Positions 49,619-57,243 of a stretch of 64,000 nucleotides of DNA are shown one piece after another; within the stretch, counting starts at the first letter, position 1; each line of letters opens with the position of its first letter. The DNA is taken from positions 62,001 to 126,000 of the forward strand of contig NZ_FQWE01000005.1 of NCBI RefSeq assembly GCF_900129575.1. Direction: 5' to 3'. The notes below the pieces were generated by a model, which saw nothing but the letters and a program-made list of their open reading frames with translations, was not told the origin of the DNA and searched no databases. The translations under genes and the position numbers were made by a program. Source of the stretch: Flavobacterium segetis (GTDB lineage Bacteria; Bacteroidota; Bacteroidia; Flavobacteriales; Flavobacteriaceae).

Positions 49619-51745
49619 ATGCGATTTATTTCAAAAATTGTTTTGGCCAGTTCGGTATTATTTATTGCTGCCTTGTCAACGCAAACTATTCATGCGCAAA
49701 CACAATCTGTAAAAATGACAAACCCTCTTTTACAAAAAAGTACGTTGCAATATCAAGCACCACCATTTAATTTATTTAAAGATGAGCATTACAAACCAGC
49801 TTTTGAGTACGCTTTAAGAGTTCATGACCAAGAAGTTACTAAAATAGCGATCAATAAAGCGAAACCTACTTTTTTAAATACGGTTGTGGCTCTAGAAACT
49901 AGTGGTGTAGATTTGACACGAGCGACTAGCGCTTTTTATAACTTAACAGGATCAAACACTAATCCTAAGCTACAAGCTATCGAAGCGGAATATGCTCCAA
50001 TTTTCTCAGCTCATAACGATAAAATCTACTTAAATAGTGAATTGTATAATCGCTTTAAAGCAATCAATTTAACTAGCTTAAAAGGAGAAGATAAAAAATT
50101 GACAGAATATTATCTACAAAAATTTGAATTGGCTGGAGCTAATTTATCGACTGCGGATAAAGATAAAATGAAAAACATCAATAGCGAATTAGCAAGTTTA
50201 AGCACTCTTTTTGGCAATAAACTTTTAATTGCTCGTAAAAACGGAGCTATTTTATTTGCTGATGCTAAAGAACTTGACGGAATGAGCACTGGCGAAATTG
50301 CCGCTGCAAAAGCTAGAGCTACTGAAGCAGGTAGTGATGGAAAGTACTTAATTAGTTTATTAAATACTACACAGCAACCCGTACTTGCAAGCTTAACCAA
50401 TCGTGCAAGCAGAGAGAAAATATTCAAATCGTCATGGTATCGTGCAGAAAAAAATGACGATGGCGATACACGCGAAGTGTTAGAAAAAATAGCAAAATTG
50501 CGTTTACAAAAAGCAAAGTTAATGGGTAAAAAGAGTTTTGCTGAATGGAAATTGCAGGATCAAATGGCTCAATCTCCAGCTCCAGCTATGGATCTTTTAG
50601 CAAAAATTGCTGCTCCGTCTGTTGCCAAAGCTAAAGTAGAGGCTAAGGAAATTCAAGCTTTAATAGATTCTCAAAATGGAGGATTTAAATTAGAGCCTTG
50701 GGATTGGGATTTTTATTCAGAACAAGTTCGTAAAGCGAAATACGACTTGGATGAGAGTGAAATTAAACCTTATTTTGAAATTAGTACCGTTTTAGAAAAA
50801 GGAGTGTTTTTTGCTGCAAAGCAAATGTATGGTATCACATTCAAAGAAAGAACTGATTTGCCAGTCTATCATCCTGATGTGAAAGTGTATGAAGTATTTG
50901 ATAATGATGGTTCATCTCTTGCTATTTATTATTTAGATTTTTACACAAGAGATAATAAAAATGGCGGTGCTTGGATGAATAATTTTGTGAGTCAGTCTCA
51001 TTATTTAAAACAAAAACCTGTTATTGTAAACGTTTATAATTTCTCAAAACCAATCAATGGAAATGCTTCATTAATAAGTTTTGATGATGTAACAACTATG
51101 TTTCACGAGTTTGGACATACTTTACACGGATTATTTGCCAATCAGCAATATGAATCTCTTTCTGGAACGTCAGTGCCAAGAGATTACGTAGAGTTCCCTT
51201 CACAAATTAATGAACATGCAGCTTTAGATCCAACCGTTTTAAGGAATTATGCTATTCATTATAAAACGAAAGAAGTTATTCCTCAAGCTTTAATCGACAA
51301 AATCAAAAAAGCAGACACATTTAATAAAGGTTATGTTGTAACTGAACTTCTAGCAGCTGCAACCTTAGATATGGCTTGGCACAGAGTGGAAAATGAGTCC
51401 GATTTTAAACCAACATTAGAATTTGAAAAAGAAGCACTAGCTAAATATGGTTTATTAGTAGATGAGGTACCGCCAAGATATCATTCTCCTTATTTTGCAC
51501 ATATTTGGGGTGGTGGATACGCTGCTGGTTATTATGCTTATACTTGGTCAAAAACATTAGATTACACTGTTTATGATTGGATGCAAGCTAATGGAGGATT
51601 AACAAGAGCAAATTCAGAACGATTTAGAAAATACATTTTGTCTGTTGGTAATAGTGTAGATTTAAATAAAGCTTTTAAAGATTTTATTGGAAAAGAGATG
51701 CAAGTTCAATCCTATTTAAATAATGCGGGATTAAATGTAAAATAA
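49619..51745 (+). CDS. dcp: M3-family peptidyl-dipeptidase, exported
   Basis: A zinc metallopeptidase that removes dipeptides from the C-terminus of peptides. The 708-residue protein has a signal peptide (SKIVLASSVLFIAALSTQTI, cleavage after HAQ). The M3 zinc motif is H496-E-F-G-H500 in TMFHEFGHTLHGLF, and a third ligand Glu follows in SQINEHAAL. The C-terminal HIWGGGYAAGYYAYTWSKTL is the conserved substrate-binding stretch of the Dcp subfamily. It is transcribed away from the second M14 peptidase, and both serve peptide degradation outside the cytoplasm. It is followed by a strong terminator. Confidence 0.93.
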   Translation: MRFISKIVLASSVLFIAALSTQTIHAQTQSVKMTNPLLQKSTLQYQAPPFNLFKDEHYKPAFEYALRVHDQEVTKIAINKAKPTFLNTVVALETSGVDLTRATSAFYNLTGSNTNPKLQAIEAEYAPIFSAHNDKIYLNSELYNRFKAINLTSLKGEDKKLTEYYLQKFELAGANLSTADKDKMKNINSELASLSTLFGNKLLIARKNGAILFADAKELDGMSTGEIAAAKARATEAGSDGKYLISLLNTTQQPVLASLTNRASREKIFKSSWYRAEKNDDGDTREVLEKIAKLRLQKAKLMGKKSFAEWKLQDQMAQSPAPAMDLLAKIAAPSVAKAKVEAKEIQALIDSQNGGFKLEPWDWDFYSEQVRKAKYDLDESEIKPYFEISTVLEKGVFFAAKQMYGITFKERTDLPVYHPDVKVYEVFDNDGSSLAIYYLDFYTRDNKNGGAWMNNFVSQSHYLKQKPVIVNVYNFSKPINGNASLISFDDVTTMFHEFGHTLHGLFANQQYESLSGTSVPRDYVEFPSQINEHAALDPTVLRNYAIHYKTKEVIPQALIDKIKKADTFNKGYVVTELLAAATLDMAWHRVENESDFKPTLEFEKEALAKYGLLVDEVPPRYHSPYFAHIWGGGYAAGYYAYTWSKTLDYTVYDWMQANGGLTRANSERFRKYILSVGNSVDLNKAFKDFIGKEMQVQSYLNNAGLNVK

Positions 51746-51766
51746 TCTATTTTAATAGTTCTTACA

Positions 51767-51798
51767 AATGGCATCCACAATGGATGCCATTTTTTTTG
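51767..51798 (+). terminator. terminator after dcp
   Basis: AATGGCATCC pairs with GGATGCCATT and is followed by eight or more Ts, 20 bases past the dcp stop codon. Confidence 0.88.
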
Positions 51799-51875
51799 CA
51801 TTGCTAGTGGTATTTATGAATTACGAAATCCTAATTTGTATTCTAATCACTTTGGTAATTCTCTAATTAAATTCG

Positions 51876-51883
51876 TAAATTTG
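51876..51883 (+). promoter_or_regulatory. putative -7 element of the prolyl isomerase gene
   Basis: TAAATTTG, 24 bases before the chosen ATG. A TTG lies upstream with a 21-base spacer. It falls inside the longer ORF that starts at 51836, supporting the later start. Confidence 0.4.
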
Positions 51884-51907
51884 CTCTTCAATAAAAATTA
51901 CACAAAA

Positions 51908-52840
51908 ATGGAAAACGGAATATATGCTAAATTCAACACCACAAGAGGTGCAATTTTAGTAAAACTAACACACGATTTGACTCCAGGAACTGTTGGAAAC
52001 TTCGTAGGATTAGCAGAAGGAAATATTGAAAATAAAGTGAAACCACAAGGCGTTAAATTTTATGATGGATTAAAATTTCACAGAGTAATTCCTGATTTTA
52101 TGATTCAAGGTGGTTGTCCACAAGGTACAGGAACTGGAGATCCGGGTTACAAGTTTGATGATGAATTTCATCCAAGTTTAAAACACAACCGTCCAGGAGT
52201 TTTAGCTATGGCTAACTCAGGACCGGGAACAAATGGTTCTCAATTTTACATTACGCACATTCCAACAGATTGGTTGGATAACAAACATACTGTTTTTGGT
52301 CATGTTATAGAAGGACAAGATATTGTTGATACTGTTGAGCAAGGAGATGCTTTAGAATCACTTGAAATTATCAGAGAAGGTGAAGAAGCTAAGAACTGGA
52401 ATGCAGTTGAAGCTTTCATTACTTTTAAAGGAGCTCGTAACAAACGTGACATTGCTTTAAAAGCAGATGCTGAAGCAGCTATGGAAAAACTAGCAGCTGG
52501 TTTTGAAAAAACAGATAGCGGTTTGCGTTACCAATTCATTCAAAGAGGTGATGGTAAACAAGCACAAAGCGGTAAAACAGTATCTGTTCATTATGAAGGA
52601 TCTTTAGAAAACGGTAAAGTCTTTGATTCTTCTTATCCAAGAAAAAAACCAATTGAATTTACATTAGGACAAGGTCAAGTTATAGAAGGCTGGGACGAGG
52701 GTATTGCTTTATTGAAAGTAGGTGATAAAGCGCGTTTTGTGATTCCGTCTCATTTGGGATATGGATCTCGTGGTGCTGGAGGAGCAATTCCACCAAATGC
52801 TACTTTGATTTTTGACGTTGAATTAATGGATGTTAAATAA
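51908..52840 (+). CDS. cyclophilin-FKBP fusion peptidyl-prolyl isomerase
   Basis: A 310-residue protein that joins two unrelated prolyl isomerases. Residues about 1-175 are a cyclophilin (KFHRVIPDFMIQGGCPQGTG, MANSGPGTNGSQFYITHI, LDNKHTVFGHVIEGQDIVD). Residues about 195-310 are an FKBP domain (GKTVSVHYEGSLENGKVFDS, VIEGWDEGIALLKVGDKARF, IPPNATLIFDVELMDVK). Both active-site signatures look intact. No signal peptide is seen when starting MENGIYAKF, so it is cytoplasmic. The upstream ATG at 51836 would add 24 residues that span the promoter, so the later start is used. Dual-domain immunophilins of this order have been described in flavobacteria. Confidence 0.93.
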   Translation: MENGIYAKFNTTRGAILVKLTHDLTPGTVGNFVGLAEGNIENKVKPQGVKFYDGLKFHRVIPDFMIQGGCPQGTGTGDPGYKFDDEFHPSLKHNRPGVLAMANSGPGTNGSQFYITHIPTDWLDNKHTVFGHVIEGQDIVDTVEQGDALESLEIIREGEEAKNWNAVEAFITFKGARNKRDIALKADAEAAMEKLAAGFEKTDSGLRYQFIQRGDGKQAQSGKTVSVHYEGSLENGKVFDSSYPRKKPIEFTLGQGQVIEGWDEGIALLKVGDKARFVIPSHLGYGSRGAGGAIPPNATLIFDVELMDVK

Positions 52841-52940
52841 GGTACTAAATACAAAGTTTAAAGTTAGAGATAAATAAATAGAATGTGAGATTAAACTTTT
52901 ACTCACAACCTAAAATGATCAAATAGCTTTTTTCTTGAAC

Positions 52941-52981
52941 TACCCCCAAAAAACGAAAGTCTTTTTTGGGGTATTTTTTTT
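52941..52981 (+). terminator. terminator after the prolyl isomerase gene
   Basis: TACCCCCAAAAAA (52941-52953) pairs with TTTTTTGGGGTA (52962-52973) and is followed by eight Ts. Confidence 0.88.
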
Positions 52982-53048
52982 GGAATAAAATGAGCCCTTT
53001 TTAAGGAATGAAATACTGGTTTAAGAATTTCGATATTTATAGAAAAGC

Positions 53049-53083
53049 ATAAAAAAAACACCTTCATAAAAATGAGGTGTTTA
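53049..53083 (-). terminator. terminator after the Rnk-like gene
   Basis: AAACACCTTCAT and ATGAGGTGTTT pair with one bulge; on the minus strand the stem ends in eight Ts. Confidence 0.8.
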
Positions 53084-53097
53084 AAGGAATTTACTAT

Positions 53098-53487
53098 TTA
53101 GTTGTTAGAAGCGTTACTAACAGAAATAATTTTTAAATTTTTGATGCCGGATGGCAATTGCCATTCTACTTCATCATTTTCTTTAAAACCTATTACGGCC
53201 ACACATAATGGAGCTAAAATGGAAACTTTGCCCTCTTTTAAGTTAGCCTGTGAAGGCATAACAATTTGAACTTTCATTTGTTGCTTAGAGTTTAAGTCCT
53301 CAATTGTTACATGAGAATTCATTCGAACAATACTTTGATCCACAACATCGTCTTTATTAATAATTGCACGGTCTAACTCTTGGGCTAGTAAAGAAATTTC
53401 TCTAATATTAGTACTGTCTTTAGCATTCTTTGTTAATTCTCGCAGTATTTTATAATCTGCATTTGTTAAAACAGGAATTGGTTTCAT
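53098..53487 (-). CDS. GreA/GreB-family C-terminal domain protein (Rnk-like)
   Basis: A 129-residue protein. The C-terminal part (about 50-129) matches the FKBP-like C-terminal domain of transcript-cleavage factors: VRMNSHVTIEDLNSKQQMKV, KVSILAPLCVAVIGFKENDE, WQLPSGIKNLKI. The N-terminal part is a short helical region (LTNADYKILRELTKNAKDST) rather than a full Gre coiled coil, so it resembles Rnk, which binds RNA polymerase without the cleavage activity. It starts six bases after the FMN-binding glutamate-synthase-like gene, so the two are probably co-transcribed from the leader-controlled promoter. Confidence 0.85.
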   Translation of the reverse strand: MKPIPVLTNADYKILRELTKNAKDSTNIREISLLAQELDRAIINKDDVVDQSIVRMNSHVTIEDLNSKQQMKVQIVMPSQANLKEGKVSILAPLCVAVIGFKENDEVEWQLPSGIKNLKIISVSNASNN

Positions 53488-53493
53488 ATTGAT

Positions 53494-55047
53494 TTAGTTT
53501 AAGTTTATTTTTTCATCTTTTGTTCTAATTTGAATATCGTTAAAAAACAATGAAGCAAAACTTTCATTGGTTTTATGATCAATCCTTCTATAAAAAACAT
53601 TGGGAGTAATCGCCTTTGGACTTTCAAAACCACAAGCGCCTATGAATTCGGCAAAGGCTTTTAGGGTATTATTATGAAAATGCATGACACGTACACTTTT
53701 ATCTGTTATGTCTAATCCTTTATATAGATTTTGGTCTTGAGTTGCAATTCCTACCGGACATTTTCCACTGTCACATTGCAAGGCTTGAATGCAGCCTAAT
53801 GCGAACATCATTCCCCTAGCGCTATAACATATATCAGCACCAAGTGACATAGCTTTAGCTATATCAAAACCAGTAATGATTTTGCCTGAAGCCATAATTT
53901 TTATTTGGTCTCTAACTCCATATTCTTTTAATATTTTACTTACAAATATTAATGCGTCAGAAAGTGCCATTCCCATATAATCAATGAATTCTAATGGTGC
54001 TGCACCTGTACCGCCTTCAGCGCCATCGACCGTAATAAAATCAGGAACAATTCCAGTTTGTATCATCGCTTCTACAATGGATATAAATTCATCTTGACGG
54101 CCTATACAAATTTTAAAACCTATAGGTTTTCCATTAGCTAATACCCTCATCTTTTGCAAGAAGTACAACAATTCAACACTGTTCGAAAATGCAGTGTGTC
54201 CTGCCGGTGAATGTATTGCAATGTGAGGCTTAACATTTCTAATTTTGGCAATCTCTTCTGTGTTTTTTTCGCCAGGTAATAATCCTCCATGTCCTGGTTT
54301 AGCTCCTTGAGAGAGTTTTAATTCTATCATCTTTACTTGTGGAAAAATGGCTTTTTCTTTAAATAATTCTTCAGAGAATGTGCCGTCATCATTACGGCAT
54401 CCAAAATAACCTGTACCAATTTGCCAAATTAAATCTCCGCCCTCTAAATGAAAATCACTAATTCCTCCCTCACCAGTATTATGAGCAAAACCACCTAGTT
54501 GAGCTCCTTTGTTTAAAGAGGATATAGCTGTTTTACTTAATGCACCATAACTCATAGCGCTAATATTGTAAATGCTGGCATCATAAGGCTGAAGGCATTG
54601 TTCATTTCCAACAACAGTTCTAAAAAATTGTTTATCAGCACGTTTTGGATATATAGAATGTGCGGCCCATTCATAACCTATACGATTAGGATCATCCTGC
54701 ATACCAAATGATATGGTTTGTTTTACATTTTTAGCCCTTTGATACACAATTGATCGTTGTCTACGATTAAAAGGTTTACCATCTAATTCTCCCTCAAAAA
54801 AATATTGACGCATTTCAGGACGAATGGATTCTAATAAATATCTAAAGCGGCCAACAATAGGATAATTTTTTCTAACGGTTTGTTTGTTTTGCATTATATC
54901 TTGAATATACATGTACAGCAAGTAAAACGGAACAATTAGAAATAAAAAATGAATATTTCCTGCTAGTATTAATGTAAAAGTAACAAGTAAAAGCGAAATA
55001 GTAATCACCCCAATTATGTGGTGTACTGCTAATTTTTTTGTAAACAT
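53494..55047 (-). CDS. FMN-binding glutamate-synthase-family protein (copy 1)
   Basis: A 517-residue protein with two N-terminal membrane segments (about 10-45; HHIIGVITISLLLVTFTLIL) and a domain like the FMN/iron-sulfur synthase part of glutamate synthase (GltB). Motifs include ISAMSYGALSKTAISSLNKG, LKLSQGAKPGHGGLLPGEKN, IAIHSPAGHTAF, ITVDGAEGGTGAAPLEFIDY, and the cluster cysteines in CIQALQCDSGKCPVGIATQD. It lacks the amidotransferase domain and no GltD is nearby, so glutamate synthesis by itself is unlikely. Reaction unknown. It is preceded by a leader peptide and hairpins (separate entries) and followed by the Rnk-like gene. Copy 2 is at 61890-63398. Confidence 0.88.
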   Translation of the reverse strand: MFTKKLAVHHIIGVITISLLLVTFTLILAGNIHFLFLIVPFYLLYMYIQDIMQNKQTVRKNYPIVGRFRYLLESIRPEMRQYFFEGELDGKPFNRRQRSIVYQRAKNVKQTISFGMQDDPNRIGYEWAAHSIYPKRADKQFFRTVVGNEQCLQPYDASIYNISAMSYGALSKTAISSLNKGAQLGGFAHNTGEGGISDFHLEGGDLIWQIGTGYFGCRNDDGTFSEELFKEKAIFPQVKMIELKLSQGAKPGHGGLLPGEKNTEEIAKIRNVKPHIAIHSPAGHTAFSNSVELLYFLQKMRVLANGKPIGFKICIGRQDEFISIVEAMIQTGIVPDFITVDGAEGGTGAAPLEFIDYMGMALSDALIFVSKILKEYGVRDQIKIMASGKIITGFDIAKAMSLGADICYSARGMMFALGCIQALQCDSGKCPVGIATQDQNLYKGLDITDKSVRVMHFHNNTLKAFAEFIGACGFESPKAITPNVFYRRIDHKTNESFASLFFNDIQIRTKDEKINLN

Positions 55048-55119
55048 GATATAAAGTAAATTTAGAATTTAAAATAACAATTTTTAAAAACGGATATAGA
55101 ATGAATGATGTAGAAATAA

Positions 55120-55159
55120 ACCTTCGTCCTGAAGTTGATTGTTTTATATAGACGAAGGT
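55120..55159 (-). promoter_or_regulatory. hairpin immediately after the leader peptide, possible attenuator
   Basis: ACCTTCGTC and GACGAAGGT (plus-strand 55120-55128 and 55151-55159) form a perfect 9-base stem with a 22-base loop. In the RNA its 5' arm begins one base after the TAG of the 14-codon leader ORF, so a ribosome stopped there would cover it. A short T-rich stretch (TTTATTTCT) follows the 3' arm. It may be a weak intrinsic terminator or a switch element. Confidence 0.6.
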
Positions 55160-55204
55160 CTAATTGACAAAGGCTTTTGAATGTGAAAATTTCGCAGCAC
55201 GCAT
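55160..55204 (-). CDS. 14-residue leader peptide
   Basis: The reading frame encodes MRAAKFSHSKAFVN and ends in TAG. It has a very strong Shine-Dalgarno, AAGGAGG (plus-strand 55210-55216), exactly five bases before the ATG, which is unusual in a genome whose genes lack one. The SD lies within a hairpin, and the stop codon lies one base before another. There is no run of a single regulatory amino acid as in trp or his leaders. It sits about 110 bases upstream of the FMN-binding glutamate-synthase-like gene on the same strand. I infer a regulatory leader; the peptide itself may have no other role. Confidence 0.65.
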   Translation of the reverse strand: MRAAKFSHSKAFVN

Positions 55205-55205
55205 G

Positions 55206-55232
55206 ATATCCTCCTTAGGAAAAGAGGAATAT
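55206..55232 (-). promoter_or_regulatory. hairpin enclosing the leader Shine-Dalgarno
   Basis: In RNA sense, ATATTCCTC (minus strand of 55224-55232) pairs with GAGGATAT (minus strand of 55206-55213) with one bulged U. The stem covers most of AAGGAGG (55210-55216), so folding could hide the ribosome binding site. Confidence 0.5.
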
Positions 55233-55281
55233 AGTAGCGATCTATTTAAAAAAGTTTTCATAAATTTGAAATAACACATTG

Positions 55282-55289
55282 CAAAAATA
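55282..55289 (-). promoter_or_regulatory. putative -7 element of the leader / glutamate-synthase-like operon
   Basis: TATTTTTG on the minus strand. Transcription would start near 55275, giving a leader RNA of about 225 bases ahead of the structural gene. The -33 position has no TTG. Confidence 0.33.
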
Positions 55290-55442
55290 CATTCATTTTT
55301 ATTATAAAACGCTTTTTTTTGAGTTTAGATTACAATTTTCATTTTTATCGATCGTTATTTTATTGAATAATGAATAACAGTAGATACTTTTCATATTTAA
55401 ATTTGAATTATTAAATTTAGGAGCAAATAAAATAGACAGACA

Positions 55443-55778
55443 ATGGAAATTAATTTATCGGATTTTGAAAAAGTAGAAATGAGAGTAGGAACAATAGTAG
55501 ATATCTTTGATTTTCCCGAAGCTCGAAAACCAGCGTACCAACTTACTATTGACTTTGGCCTTACAATAGGAATATTAAAATCCTCGGCACAAATCACTAA
55601 GCGATATACTAAAGAAATGCTGATTGGCAGGCAAATTATTGCCGTTATAAATTTTCCAAAAAAGCAAATTGGAAAATTCATGAGTGAATGCTTACTACTA
55701 GGCGTGATAGGGCAGGATGGTAATGTGATTTTGCTCGCACCTGATTTTAGAATAGAAAATGGATTAGCTGTAAGTTAA
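55443..55778 (+). CDS. csaA: CsaA, tRNA-binding-domain protein
   Basis: A 111-residue protein with the OB-fold tRNA-binding domain found at the ends of Met- and Phe-tRNA synthetases. Visible landmarks are FEKVEMRVGTIVDIFDFPEA near the start, YQLTIDFGLTIGILKSSAQI, and FPKKQIGKFMSECLLLGV. CsaA of Bacillus has been called a secretion chaperone; the function here is open. Its stop codon is one base away from the stop of the convergent membrane-protein gene. Confidence 0.9.
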   Translation: MEINLSDFEKVEMRVGTIVDIFDFPEARKPAYQLTIDFGLTIGILKSSAQITKRYTKEMLIGRQIIAVINFPKKQIGKFMSECLLLGVIGQDGNVILLAPDFRIENGLAVS

Positions 55779-55779
55779 A

Positions 55780-56730
55780 CTATGTATCTAATGTCGAAAT
55801 TTTCGATGCCTCTAAAGTCTCATATTTATTGTGAATGGCTAAAATAATGACCCCAAATAAAACAGCTGTTACAATAAGTATGGTATTTAAAATCCCTTCT
55901 GTTCCAAATGATATTTTAATTAAGATAGTAGATATAATAAAGCCAGAATTTCTAATTACTTTACTAAATTTATCAGTTAAGAAAAACGAAAATAGAAGTA
56001 AAAGAACTTCAACTAAAATTAATATTGTAAAAAATTCATCAAAGAAGATTTTATTAATATCCTTAATTTTATCTACAATTTCAGTTAGGGAAAAGAAACT
56101 TTCATAAATCCAATGTCCGAGACTGTAAATGGATAATACGACGAAAATAGGTATTAATGCTATTGCAAAAACGTTTTTGAGTTTGATGAATTTAGTAATA
56201 GCAATTGTCTTTTGAATTTTAGATTGGTTAATTTCATTTTCCCTGTTGAGGTTGTAAAAAACAAATATTAAATAAAAAAGAATTATTGTAGCAATAATGT
56301 CAAGTGTGAAATTCACATTTGCTTTTACGCTAAACCAGTTTGTATCGAATTCTAATTTAGTTAAATCTTTAAATATTCTTCTAATGATTATTAAGGTTAT
56401 GATTTCATACTGTTTACCTATGTATATCGTAGTTGATTTAGGTAAATAATAAACAAGCAAATAAACTTCGTAAATTAATATAAAAGAGAATGGAGTGTAA
56501 ATTGCGGCTATTGGATTACTTAAGAGTTTTAGATGGTTATTTGCTAAAATTAGTTCTAAATCTACTAATGAGATAATTAACAAGTGTAGTAAAAAACTTA
56601 GTATAGCAAGAGAAACAAAAAATATTTCTGCTCTTTTCTTTGTCTTTTCTGATAAGAGTTTGCTGTAAAGAAAAGAAAAAAGTGATTTGGTTTCAGTCAT
56701 TTGATTTTTTATATTGTCAAATCTAATCAA
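55780..56730 (-). CDS. unrecognised integral membrane protein, 316 residues
   Basis: Six likely membrane segments are seen: about 38-60 (FVSLAILSFLLHLLIISLVD), 72-95 (PIAAIYTPFSFILIYEVYLL), 138-158 (DIIATIILFYLIFVFYNL), 185-210 (FAIALIPIFVVLSIYSLGHW), 232-250 (FTILILVEVLLLLFSFFL) and 275-300 (NTILIVTAVLFGVIILAIHN). Segments are joined by short, mainly charged loops. I recognise no transporter or enzyme motif. It has its own end of transcription upstream (the PUR terminator) and is convergent with csaA. The function is unknown. Confidence 0.7.
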   Translation of the reverse strand: MIRFDNIKNQMTETKSLFSFLYSKLLSEKTKKRAEIFFVSLAILSFLLHLLIISLVDLELILANNHLKLLSNPIAAIYTPFSFILIYEVYLLVYYLPKSTTIYIGKQYEIITLIIIRRIFKDLTKLEFDTNWFSVKANVNFTLDIIATIILFYLIFVFYNLNRENEINQSKIQKTIAITKFIKLKNVFAIALIPIFVVLSIYSLGHWIYESFFSLTEIVDKIKDINKIFFDEFFTILILVEVLLLLFSFFLTDKFSKVIRNSGFIISTILIKISFGTEGILNTILIVTAVLFGVIILAIHNKYETLEASKISTLDT

Positions 56731-56766
56731 AAAAGCCTGACGTTCATTTGAACTTCAGGCTTTTAA
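56729..56766 (-). terminator. terminator after the PUR gene
   Basis: AAAAGCCTGA pairs with TCAGGCTTTT, with a further GTTCA/TGAAC pairing inside; on the minus strand six Ts follow. Confidence 0.85.
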
Positions 56767-56791
56767 CTTTCGTTTAATCACTTCTTAGCGC

Positions 56792-57172
56792 CTAGATGTC
56801 ATCAAATTCTAGATTCGTAAAAGTTGACGTCTCAGGAATGTTGTAATCTTCTGATTTTTCAGTAGTATATTCTTTTTTAAAATCTTTTTGGTGTCTTTCT
56901 GAAATTACCTCTTCTCCTTTATGGTTTAGCACGTAGGAGGTCATTTCATCTAAAATTTCAGCAAATGATGTAAAGTCTTCTTTATACAAATAAATTTTGT
57001 GTTTTTTAAAATGGAATGATCCATCTTCTTCGGTAAATTTTTTACTTTCAGTAATTGTAATATAATAATCATCAGCCTTTGTCGCTCTCACATCAAAGAA
57101 ATATGTTCTTCTTCCTGCTCGTAAAACTTTAGAAAATATCTCTTCTTTTTCTAACATGTCATGTTCTCTCAT
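56792..57172 (-). CDS. PUR-family DNA/RNA-binding protein
   Basis: A 126-residue protein of the PUR-alpha-like family (DUF3276), which binds single-stranded or structured nucleic acid. The core FSKVLRAGRRTYFFDVRATK and DDYYITITESKKF is followed by FKKHKIYLYKEDFTSFAEIL. The acidic tail ends FTNLEFDDI. It is close to the Borrelia PUR protein and to a protein common in Bacteroidota. An ATG at 57187 is also possible, but MREHDMLEKEEIF at 57172 fits the family better. It follows the ABC transporter gene on the same strand after 71 bases. Confidence 0.88.
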   Translation of the reverse strand: MREHDMLEKEEIFSKVLRAGRRTYFFDVRATKADDYYITITESKKFTEEDGSFHFKKHKIYLYKEDFTSFAEILDEMTSYVLNHKGEEVISERHQKDFKKEYTTEKSEDYNIPETSTFTNLEFDDI

Positions 57173-57243
57173 AATCCTTTCGGTCAATTTGTGGTTGTTA
57201 ATTAGTACCCAAAAATCTATAAAAAATAAATATAAAACAACAA

